NCBI GenBank assembly: GCA_963801185.1
Contig: CAWDDW010000003.1
Span: 1-64,000 of the forward strand
Length of the DNA stretch: 64,000 nucleotides
From: Palsa-601 sp963801185
GTDB taxonomy: Bacteria; Actinomycetota; Acidimicrobiia; Acidimicrobiales; Bog-793
Direction of reading: 5' to 3'
The position numbers and the translations under genes are program-made. Of the stretch, positions 58,125-64,000 are shown one piece after another. Positions within the stretch are counted from its first letter, which is position 1. Each line of letters opens with the position of its first letter. Under the pieces are notes generated by a model. That model worked only from the letters and a program-made list of their open reading frames with translations. It did not search any database and was not told the origin of the DNA.

Positions 58125-58138
58125 TCTTGATGTCAAGA
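58125..58138. promoter_or_regulatory. Candidate MarR operator, site 2
   Basis: TCTTGATGTCAAGA is an inverted repeat with perfect six-base arms. It lies 46 bases before the MarR start and 102 bases before the aconitase start, so it could serve both genes. Confidence 0.6.
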
Positions 58139-58183
58139 TGTTGTAGAGAAGACATGCTGCGCAGAACTGGTTGGGAGGACGCA

Positions 58184-58672
58184 ATGGAAGACGAAGTCGA
58201 TCGACTCGTGGCGGGCTGGCGGCGCGCTCTTCCCACCCTCGACGTCTCTCCACTCGAGGTGCTCTCGCGGGTCACCCGGCTCGGGCGTCATCTGGACCGC
58301 CAGCGCAGCGCCGTGTTCGCCCGCCACGACCTCGAGACGTGGACCTTCGACGTGCTCTCGGCCTTACGCCGAACGCATCCCGCCCATGAGCTCTCGCCGG
58401 GTCAGCTGCTGGCCCAGACGCTTGTGACCTCAGGCACCATGACCAACCGGATCGACCACCTGGAAAGGCGGGGCCTCGTACGTCGCCGCCCCGATCCGGC
58501 TGATGCCCGTTCCGTGCGAGTCCAACTCACGGCGGCCGGACGCAAACGTGTCGACGCCGCCCTCGTGGACCTCGTCGCCCGCGAGAACGCCATCCTCGGG
58601 GCCCTCGACAGCAACGAAATCTCGACGCTCGCCGGGCTCCTCCGCCGCGTCGTCGCGCCTTTCGACGCGTAG
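58184..58672 (+). CDS. MarR family transcriptional regulator
   Basis: A 162-aa winged-helix regulator: LSPGQLLAQTLVTSGTMTNR is the recognition region, then DHLERRGLVRRRPDPADARS and VQLTAAGRKRVDAALVDLVA. ATG 58184 is chosen because of the strong GGGAGGACGCA; upstream ATGs at 58127 and 58154 fall in or near the operators. It is divergent from the aconitase gene. Confidence 0.93.
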   Translation: MEDEVDRLVAGWRRALPTLDVSPLEVLSRVTRLGRHLDRQRSAVFARHDLETWTFDVLSALRRTHPAHELSPGQLLAQTLVTSGTMTNRIDHLERRGLVRRRPDPADARSVRVQLTAAGRKRVDAALVDLVARENAILGALDSNEISTLAGLLRRVVAPFDA

Positions 58673-58676
58673 ACCC

Positions 58677-59860
58677 CTAGGCGCCGACCACCAACGCGTT
58701 GGAACGGGCGACCGAACCGAACCACTCCCCGCTCGGCTTGGCCACCCTCTCGAAGCTCGTCCTGTCGACGGATACGAGCCCGAACCTAGGCCCGTACCCG
58801 AACGCCCATTCGAAGTTGTCGAGCAGGCTCCAGTAGATGTAGCCCCGCACGTCGATCCCATCGCGCAGGCAGCGCTGCACCCCGGCAAGGGCGCGGGCCA
58901 GGTACTCGACCCGCTCGGAGTCGTCGTCGGTCGAGACGCCGTTCTCGGTCACGAAGATCGGCAACCCACCCGTCACCTCGTACGCCCGCCGGATCGTCGC
59001 CTCGAGGGACTCGGGGTAGAACTCGTATCCCATCTGCGTGACGGGCAGCCCGTCCTCGTTGCCGAGCGCCCCGTCCGGGCCGATACGGCTGCGCGTGTAG
59101 GTCTGCACGCCGATGAAGTCGTCGCCGGCCGTCGACTCGAGGAAGAGATCCTCCATCGACCGGCGGATCCGGTCTCGTCGAGCCTCCCCCCGTCCACCGC
59201 CTGATAGTCGGTCATCGCCAACGTCATCCCGACGGGGAAGTTGCCCGGCCCGCCACGCAGCGCCTCGACCGCCAGCCGATGTGCGCGGCAAAGCGCTCCG
59301 CTCACCGCCCGTCGACGCTCCGGGTCCCGGGCTCTCGGTGGGAAGTACCCGGCGAGATAGCCCATGAGCGAGACCACGTTCGGCTCGTTCAGCGTGCACG
59401 CCATGCCGACGAGATCGCCGAGCGCCTCCACCGACCGCTCGCACATCCGGGCGAAGCGCTCCGGCGCGTCGGCCGCTTCGAAGGCACCCCGCTCGGCCAG
59501 CCACCACGGCGTCGTGAAGTGGTGGAAGGTCACCACCGGCATGATGCCACGCTCTTGGCAACCAGCGCAGATGCGTCGGTAGTGATCGAGCGCGGCGGCC
59601 GAGAACTCACCCTCGGCAGGCTCGATCCGGCTCCATTCGATGGAGAAACGGTACGCACCCAACCCAAGCCCCGCGACCAATTCCAGGTCCTCCGCCCAAC
59701 GGTGCCAGGAGTCGCAGGCGTCGCCGCTCGGCTCGACACACGAGGTGTCGGGATCGTGTTCGTAGCGCCACCAGTCGTTGTTGACGTTGCCGCCCTCGAT
59801 CTGATGCGCGGCTGTCGCGGCACCCCAGACGAAGCCGTCGGGGAAGCTCTCGTCCACCAT
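58677..59860 (-). CDS. GH1 beta-glucosidase, frameshifted
   Basis: Family 1 glycoside hydrolase, about 394 codons. The acid/base Glu is in MACTLNEPNVVSLMGYLAGY and the nucleophile Glu in LPIFVTENGVSTDDD. N-terminal block FVWGAATAAHQIEGGNVNND and C-terminal YIYWSLLDNFEWAFGYGPRF are typical. Near 59187, in a run of six G where seven are expected, the frame breaks (YQAVDGG continues as EARRDRIRRSMEDLF). ATG 59860 starts MVDESFPDG. It converges on the MarR gene with a four-base gap. Intracellular; cleaves beta-linked glucosides or related disaccharides. Confidence 0.9.
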
Positions 59861-60044
59861 GGCAGCAGAGTAGTCACCGGCCGCCGTCTGGCGACGGCCT
59901 CGACGTTAGCTTCGGGACCCGCACGAGTGGCACGAAGCCGAGCCTGGCGGGCCGTTGCGACCCGCTGTCACTCCAGGGCCAAGCACGCCCATCCAACGGG
60001 ACCGCGCCCGCGGCCGCTCACGGGAGTAGTGAGGTAATCTAACT

Positions 60045-60065
60045 AAATGCGATATCGCCGCATTT
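60045..60065 (+). promoter_or_regulatory. Inverted repeat spanning a start codon
   Basis: AAATGCG at 60045-60051 is the exact inverted repeat of CGCATTT at 60059-60065. The arm contains the ATG of the copper-monooxygenase-like gene, and no strong ribosome binding site is seen, so an mRNA hairpin here could limit initiation, or the repeat could be a protein site. Confidence 0.3.
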
Positions 60066-61225
60066 CCTCACTGGTGTTCGCGGCCGCACTCGCAGCCGTC
60101 ACTCTCGCGGCTTGTGGCAGCTCGCCCGCCGCCTCGCACAAAGCGACCCACAAGCCGAGCCACACGAGCCCGACGCCAGCCACGGCTGACGCCGCGACGA
60201 AGGCGTTCCCTGCTGTCAAGGGCTCCCAGATCTACACGCTCCAGGCCCCGACCTCCTACACGCCACACGCACCGAGCGGCGGGACGGACGACTACCACTG
60301 CACGCTCGTCAATCCACACCTCACTCAGAACTCGTACATCATCGCGAGCCACTTCTACCCGAACAGTGGCGAAGTGCACCACGCGATCCTCTTCGAAGTG
60401 CCCCCGGCAGCCGTGCCGGAAGCACTGGCCGCTGACGAGGGCGGCAAAGGCTGGACCTGCTTCGGCGAGACGGCCATCGGCAACGGTCTCGCTTCGCTGG
60501 GCGCCACTCCGTGGCTCGCCGCGTGGGCTCCAGGCCACGGTCTCGACGTGACGCCGGCAGGGACGGGCGTGTACTTCCCCGCCGGGAGCATGGTCATCAT
60601 GCAGGTGCACTACAACCTGCTCGTCGGGGACAAGCCGGTCCACGTCCAGCTGAAGCTACAGACTGTGCCGGCGGCTACGCACAAGCTGATCCCTCTCCAC
60701 CTCGACCTGCTCCCGGCTCCGCCGGACATCCCGTGCCCTTCCGGTGTGCACGGGCCGCTCTGCAACCGTGCCGCCTCGCTCGTCGACCTCGGCAAGCGCT
60801 TCGGGCCGCAGATGGTCAGCTTCGTGAACTTCCTCGAGCAGTGGTGCGGCCGCAACCCGGTCGACCCGCCGGCTGGCGACACCACGAGCTGCACCTGGCC
60901 CGTCGGTTGGTCAGGCGAGATCTTGCGCGTGACCCCGCACATGCACCTGCTCGGCGCCGGCATGAAGGTCACGCTCAACCCGGGCACCCCACAAGCCCAG
61001 GTGATCCTCAACGACACGGATTACAACTTCGACTACCAGCGCTCGTTCACCATGCCGAAGCCGGTGAAGGTGACAGCTGGCGACAAGATACAAGTGACCT
61101 GCACGTACAACCCGAGGCTCCGCCAGGAGCTCCCACAGCTCCGCAAGCTCCCGCCGCGCTACGTCACATGGGGCGACGGCTCATCCGACGAGATGTGCCT
61201 CGGCATCATCACCTGGATCGCCTGA
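60047..61225 (+). CDS. Copper monooxygenase (PHM/DBH-type) lipoprotein
   Basis: A 392-aa lipoprotein: basic N terminus, hydrophobic stretch, lipobox LAAC (Cys 23), then a Ser/Thr/His linker. The catalytic fold matches type II ascorbate-dependent copper monooxygenases. The CuH site has His 111 and His 112 in SGEVHHAILFEVP plus His 188 in IMQVHYNLLVG. The CuM site has His 298 and His 300 in VTPHMHLLGAGM and Met 383 in SSDEMCLGII. Several Cys (85, 138 and others) could form disulfides. All six metal ligands are present, so it may be active outside the membrane. Substrate unknown; the peptide amidation role of animal PHM need not apply. Confidence 0.8.
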   Translation: MRYRRISSLVFAAALAAVTLAACGSSPAASHKATHKPSHTSPTPATADAATKAFPAVKGSQIYTLQAPTSYTPHAPSGGTDDYHCTLVNPHLTQNSYIIASHFYPNSGEVHHAILFEVPPAAVPEALAADEGGKGWTCFGETAIGNGLASLGATPWLAAWAPGHGLDVTPAGTGVYFPAGSMVIMQVHYNLLVGDKPVHVQLKLQTVPAATHKLIPLHLDLLPAPPDIPCPSGVHGPLCNRAASLVDLGKRFGPQMVSFVNFLEQWCGRNPVDPPAGDTTSCTWPVGWSGEILRVTPHMHLLGAGMKVTLNPGTPQAQVILNDTDYNFDYQRSFTMPKPVKVTAGDKIQVTCTYNPRLRQELPQLRKLPPRYVTWGDGSSDEMCLGIITWIA

Positions 61226-61283
61226 TCTCGGCACATTCCAAGGGTGAGCCACATAGCACGAGAGTCGCTCACTAGACACGATC

Positions 61284-61307
61284 TAATCGATTAACTCTGT
61301 AGAGTAA
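61284..61307. promoter_or_regulatory. Palindromes upstream of the TauE-like gene
   Basis: TAATCGATTA (61284-61293) is a perfect 10-base palindrome. It is followed by ACTCT/AGAGT arms (61294-61305) in an AT-rich stretch ahead of the permease gene. Either could be a regulator site or part of the promoter. Confidence 0.35.
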
Positions 61308-61344
61308 CGTCAGAGACCGAGTCTGGGAGAGTTGAGAGAACCTC

Positions 61345-62301
61345 GTGCACGTCGACCCCTACATCGTCCTCGGCAGCGGCATCGTCGGGATACTCGTCGG
61401 CCTGACCGGTGCAGGTGGTGGGGCGCTCATGACGCCGATGCTGATCCTCCTTTTCAGCGTCAAGCCGTCGACGGCCATCACGAGCGACCTCGTGGCCGCC
61501 GTGTTCATGCGGCCCCTGGGAGCAGCTGTCCACCTCGGCAAGCGCACGGTCAACATGCGCCTCGTCGGTTGGATGGTGCTCGGATCGGTGCCGATGGCGT
61601 TTCTCGGGTCCTACCTGCTGCACCTGCTCGGCAACTCGACCTCGGCTCAGACCAATGTCGAGCGCATCCTCGGTGCCGCGTTGCTCGCCGGCGCAGCGGC
61701 GATGGTTCTCCGCTACTGGCTCGACCGGCACAACTCCGAGACCCGCGAGAGCATCGTCCACTCGCTCACGGTGAGGCCGGTCGCGACCCTTCTGATCGGC
61801 ATGATCGGAGGGATCATCGTCGGCTTGACCTCTGTCGGCTCGGGGTCGCTCATGATCGTGCTCCTGCTCTTCTTGTACCCGACGATCGGCGCCAAGCAGC
61901 TCGTAGGGACGGATCTCACCCAGGCAGTGCCACTCACGCTCGCAGCAGCTCTCGGCGCGCTGGCGTTCGGGCACGTCGAGTTCTCGGTGACGACTTCGAT
62001 CATCATCGGGAGCGTGCCGGCGGTCGTCGTCGGCTCGTTCCTCTCCTCGAGAGCACCCGACAGGTACATCCGCCCGATCATCACCTTCGTGATCTTCGCC
62101 TCGGGCCTCAAGTACGTCGGCGTTGGCACGACGGCTCTCGGTTGGACTCTCTGCGTGGTCCTCCTCGCCGCCGGCGTGGTGTGGCTCGTGGTTGCTAAGC
62201 CTTGGTCGAACGGCCCCGCCGAACCCGTCCGACCTCCCGCAGCTCACGAGACACCGGCCGACCAGGAGCAATTACCCGGGGTCGTGGCGCCGGACCGGTA
62301 A
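61345..62301 (+). CDS. TauE/SafE family sulfite/anion permease
   Basis: A 318-aa membrane protein with eight or more helices and the duplicated family motif: GILVGLTGAGGGALMTPMLI in the first half and GIIVGLTSVGSGSLMIVLLL in the second. GTG 61345 starts VHVDPYIVLG. The C-terminal 30 residues are hydrophilic. Members export or import sulfite, sulfoacetate or other small anions. The neighbouring copper enzyme is not known to be linked. No regulator is adjacent except the palindromes noted upstream. Confidence 0.88.
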   Translation: MHVDPYIVLGSGIVGILVGLTGAGGGALMTPMLILLFSVKPSTAITSDLVAAVFMRPLGAAVHLGKRTVNMRLVGWMVLGSVPMAFLGSYLLHLLGNSTSAQTNVERILGAALLAGAAAMVLRYWLDRHNSETRESIVHSLTVRPVATLLIGMIGGIIVGLTSVGSGSLMIVLLLFLYPTIGAKQLVGTDLTQAVPLTLAAALGALAFGHVEFSVTTSIIIGSVPAVVVGSFLSSRAPDRYIRPIITFVIFASGLKYVGVGTTALGWTLCVVLLAAGVVWLVVAKPWSNGPAEPVRPPAAHETPADQEQLPGVVAPDR

Positions 62302-62321
62302 CAGGACGGCAACGCGGCCGC

Positions 62322-63086
62322 TCACGCAGGCCCGCGGCTCCACTCGGCCAGCACGTCACGATAGCGGCGGTCCCAATCGTCGTAATCGCGGCGCAACCGA
62401 TCCCCGGGCCAGGAGCGACCCAACAACTGCCGGGGCAACAAAGGGTCGGCCTGCAGGTGACGCAGGACGGCCGCTGACAAGACAAAACCAGCAGCGAGGT
62501 CGTCAGGCCCCCGTGGCAGCAATGCGTCGAGCCCGGAGAGCAGCTCCTCGGCGACTTTCGCCCAACTACCGAGATCGAACAGCGATCGAGCCATCTCCTT
62601 CTCGTCGACGGGCTGTGCAACCCGGCCTGTGAAGGTGACTGCATCGGTCCCCACATCGGCCGGAAGGTCGAGCTCGAGGTTGTCGGGACGGGTCCAGGTC
62701 CCCTCCCGCAGCTCGGCGAGGCGCGCCCGTGCGAAGGCGCGTCGCCTCGTTGCCCGCACCTCTGCTGAACTTCCGGCCGTCGTCACCACGACCACGTGCC
62801 AGTCCCCACGCCAACGGCGTGTTCGCCCCTGGCGGCTCGCGCTCTGCCGGTGCTGACGCTCGAGCAGATGGCCTGCCAGGCGGTATCCCCCCCTCCGTCG
62901 GTCGCAGCCTCGCCAGCTTGGACCATGCGGCTGAGGGCGACTTCGAGCGCGGTTCTCGTTGATGCCGAACAGGCTCGCCACGTGGACCAGATAGGCAACC
63001 GGGAGCTCAGCGGACTCGGCACCGAGAAGCGTGCTGGCGAGCACGGAGCGCGCCGTGAGCGGAGCGAGGTCGGCGGAGGTGGACAT
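62322..63086 (-). CDS. PaaX-like transcriptional regulator, two compensating frameshifts
   Basis: About 255 codons, with the PaaX-type order: N-terminal winged helix (ASTLLGAESAELPVAYLVHV), then central GDWHVVVVTTAGSS, and a C-terminal helical region (EEL, LPRGPDDLAAGFVLSAAVLR, DDWDRRYRDVLAEW). The helix-turn-helix reads correctly only if the frame shifts twice: FGINENR continues in another frame as ALEVALSRMVQAGEAATDGG from about 62943, and returns near 62890 to GYRLAGHLLERQHRQ, in a homopolymer of C. ATG 63086 is used. It is divergent from the desaturase with a shared inverted repeat that spans its own start. Confidence 0.78.
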   Translation of the reverse strand: MSTSADLAPLTARSVLASTLLGAESAELPVAYLVHVASLFGINENRARSRPQPHGPSWRGCDRRRGGYRLAGHLLERQHRQSASRQGRTRRWRGDWHVVVVTTAGSSAEVRATRRRAFARARLAELREGTWTRPDNLELDLPADVGTDAVTFTGRVAQPVDEKEMARSLFDLGSWAKVAEELLSGLDALLPRGPDDLAAGFVLSAAVLRHLQADPLLPRQLLGRSWPGDRLRRDYDDWDRRYRDVLAEWSRGPA

Positions 63087-63128
63087 ATTACGCACTTGTC
63101 CCAGTTAATCAGATTTTGTAATATCTCC
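63081..63128. promoter_or_regulatory. Long inverted repeat between PaaX-like and desaturase genes
   Basis: GGACATATTAC (63081-63091) and GTAATATCTCC (63118-63128) are 11-base arms that pair at ten positions. The left arm covers the regulator's start codon, and the right arm ends three bases before the desaturase ATG. This suggests an autoregulated divergent operator. Confidence 0.5.
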
Positions 63129-63130
63129 AC

Positions 63131-64000
63131 ATGCCAGCCAGCATGGTGCTCGACAAGTCGGTGCGCCCGGACGTGCTGCCGACCGAGCGCCTTGGCCCAA
63201 CCGGCGTGTGCCGCCCCGAGCTGAGGGCGGACCTCCGCCGGATCGACGACGTTCGCAACGCGATCACGGTGGTGAGCTTGTGGGGCCTCGTCGCCGGCGT
63301 CATCGCGACAGCGGTTCTCCTCAACACCTGGTACCTCTACCTGGCGGCTTTCATCGCTATCGGCCCCATCTACGTCCGTTTCGCGATCTTGATGCACGAG
63401 GCGGCCCACAAGCTCCTCTTCACGAACAAGCGCGTGAACGACCTCGTGGGAACCTGGGTCATCGCCTATCCGGCCTTCACCCCGATCGGCCCCTACCGAC
63501 GGGCGCACTTCGCCCATCATCGCGAGGAGTTCGGGCCAGAAGAGCCAGACATGGCCTTCTACGGCGGCTACCAGTGCGACCGCCGCACTCTTCGGCGCCG
63601 GCTCGTGCGAGACGCCATGGGCATCTCCGGGTGGAAGAACTTCAGCTCGCTCGTGAAGGCGATCAGGTACCCGGCTTCCCGCAAGGTCGTCGTCTCGATC
63701 CTCGGCGTGCAAGCCGTGCTCTGGGCCGTCAGCTGGTTCGCGACCGGACGCTGGTGGATCTACCCGTTGTTGTGGTGGCTCCCCTGGATGACGCAGTGGC
63801 GAGTGCTCAACCGCCTCCGCTCGATTGCAGAGCACGGAGGCCTCGAAGCGAGCAAGGACCGGCGGGTGACCACCCACGCGGTTCGCCAGTCGCTCGGCGC
63901 ACGGCTGTGGCTCGTCCCGTACAACACGGGCTGGCACCTCGCCCACCACGTCGACATGGGCATCCCGTGGCGCAACCTGCCCCGCTTCCACGAAGAGCTC
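63131..64000 (+). CDS. Fatty acid desaturase, truncated by right window edge
   Basis: ATG 63131 opens a frame that runs off the window without a stop (290 codons visible). Three His boxes of membrane di-iron desaturases are present: HEAAHK after a membrane pair, HFAHHRE after TPIGPYRRA, and HLAHHVD near the end. Membrane segments include the stretch NTWYLYLAAFIAIGPIYV and WWIYPLLWWLPWM. It would introduce a double bond into, or hydroxylate, a lipid acyl chain. The divergent PaaX-like regulator and the shared inverted repeat suggest lipid- or acyl-CoA-responsive control. Confidence 0.9.
   Translation, partial: MPASMVLDKSVRPDVLPTERLGPTGVCRPELRADLRRIDDVRNAITVVSLWGLVAGVIATAVLLNTWYLYLAAFIAIGPIYVRFAILMHEAAHKLLFTNKRVNDLVGTWVIAYPAFTPIGPYRRAHFAHHREEFGPEEPDMAFYGGYQCDRRTLRRRLVRDAMGISGWKNFSSLVKAIRYPASRKVVVSILGVQAVLWAVSWFATGRWWIYPLLWWLPWMTQWRVLNRLRSIAEHGGLEASKDRRVTTHAVRQSLGARLWLVPYNTGWHLAHHVDMGIPWRNLPRFHEEL

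Noticed and set aside
61261..61345. Start of a regulator gene upstream of the TauE-like permease
   Set aside because: No open frame of useful length. Only palindromes are present.
1..64000. tRNA, rRNA and CRISPR features
   Set aside because: I saw no cloverleaf with a conserved T-loop, no rRNA-like stretch and no regularly spaced repeats in the intergenic regions. Gaps are mostly under 250 bases.

Overview
High-GC (visibly well above 60%) bacterial chromosomal DNA, best read as an uncultured actinobacterium. The evidence is two mycothiol-type DinB-fold proteins, a pair of WS/DGAT acyltransferases, a BTAD/SARP regulator, an SCO4226-like protein, and a small secreted protein with the VALGGTAYA signal typical of Thermoleophilia-like genomes (the class is inference). 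I see no rRNA, tRNA, CRISPR or phage genes. About 20 single-base indels interrupt otherwise well-conserved genes. They are spread over unrelated functions and over both insertions and deletions, so I read most as sequence or assembly errors rather than decay. Each is recorded with its position.

Layout. 0-1.4 kb: an ISL3-family insertion sequence cut by the left window edge. 1.6-6.4 kb: DinB-like gene (broken), secreted protein, CocE/X-Pro hydrolase, type-2 OMP decarboxylase, methyltransferase. 6.4-8.8 kb: TetR regulator divergent from an SCO4226-like/OsmC pair, then a doubly broken alpha/beta hydrolase. 8.8-14.1 kb: a two-gene 2-oxoacid:acceptor oxidoreductase (ferredoxin-alpha and beta-gamma fusions) divergent from an ADP-forming acyl-CoA synthetase, with a DosR-like box in the shared promoter. 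Together these could turn a 2-oxoacid into acyl-CoA and then ATP. 14.1-20.4 kb: PadR/HAAS regulatory pair, a trimethylamine-dehydrogenase-like flavoenzyme, cupin, GT39-like membrane glycosyltransferase with MarR regulator, and a remnant of a membrane protein. 20.4-25.2 kb: BTAD/AAA/TPR regulator and an ArsB/NhaD-type permease.

25.4-33.1 kb: a catabolic-looking region with a DinB-like protein, an AttH/DUF7064-like protein, PhyH dioxygenase, SBP56/methanethiol oxidase with a His-rich N terminus, a TRZ/ATZ-type deaminase, a class III aminotransferase and DoxX. 33.2-38.0 kb: papain-like protein, small membrane protein, winged-helix regulator, then an operon of PRC-barrel protein, linalool-dehydratase-isomerase-like enzyme and secreted lipase lipoprotein. 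38.0-43.2 kb: aminotransferase, SCP2 protein and APC permease, then a KimA-like K+ transporter. 43.2-49.2 kb: sulfatase, DUF779 protein, divergent WS/DGAT pair, AhpD-like protein and HxlR regulator. 49.2-58.7 kb: MgtA-type P-type ATPase, DLH-like hydrolase, transglutaminase-like protein, DinB-like protein, AsnA asparagine synthetase, aconitase and its divergent MarR regulator. 58.7-64 kb: GH1 beta-glucosidase, a copper monooxygenase-like lipoprotein, TauE/SafE permease, a PaaX-like regulator and a fatty-acid desaturase that runs off the right edge.

Most interesting: the PHM/DBH-type copper monooxygenase lipoprotein with all six metal ligands; the LDI-like enzyme with its catalytic Cys pair; the TMADH-like enzyme lacking both the flavin-linking Cys and one cluster Cys; and several clear palindromic operators at divergent regulator/target pairs.
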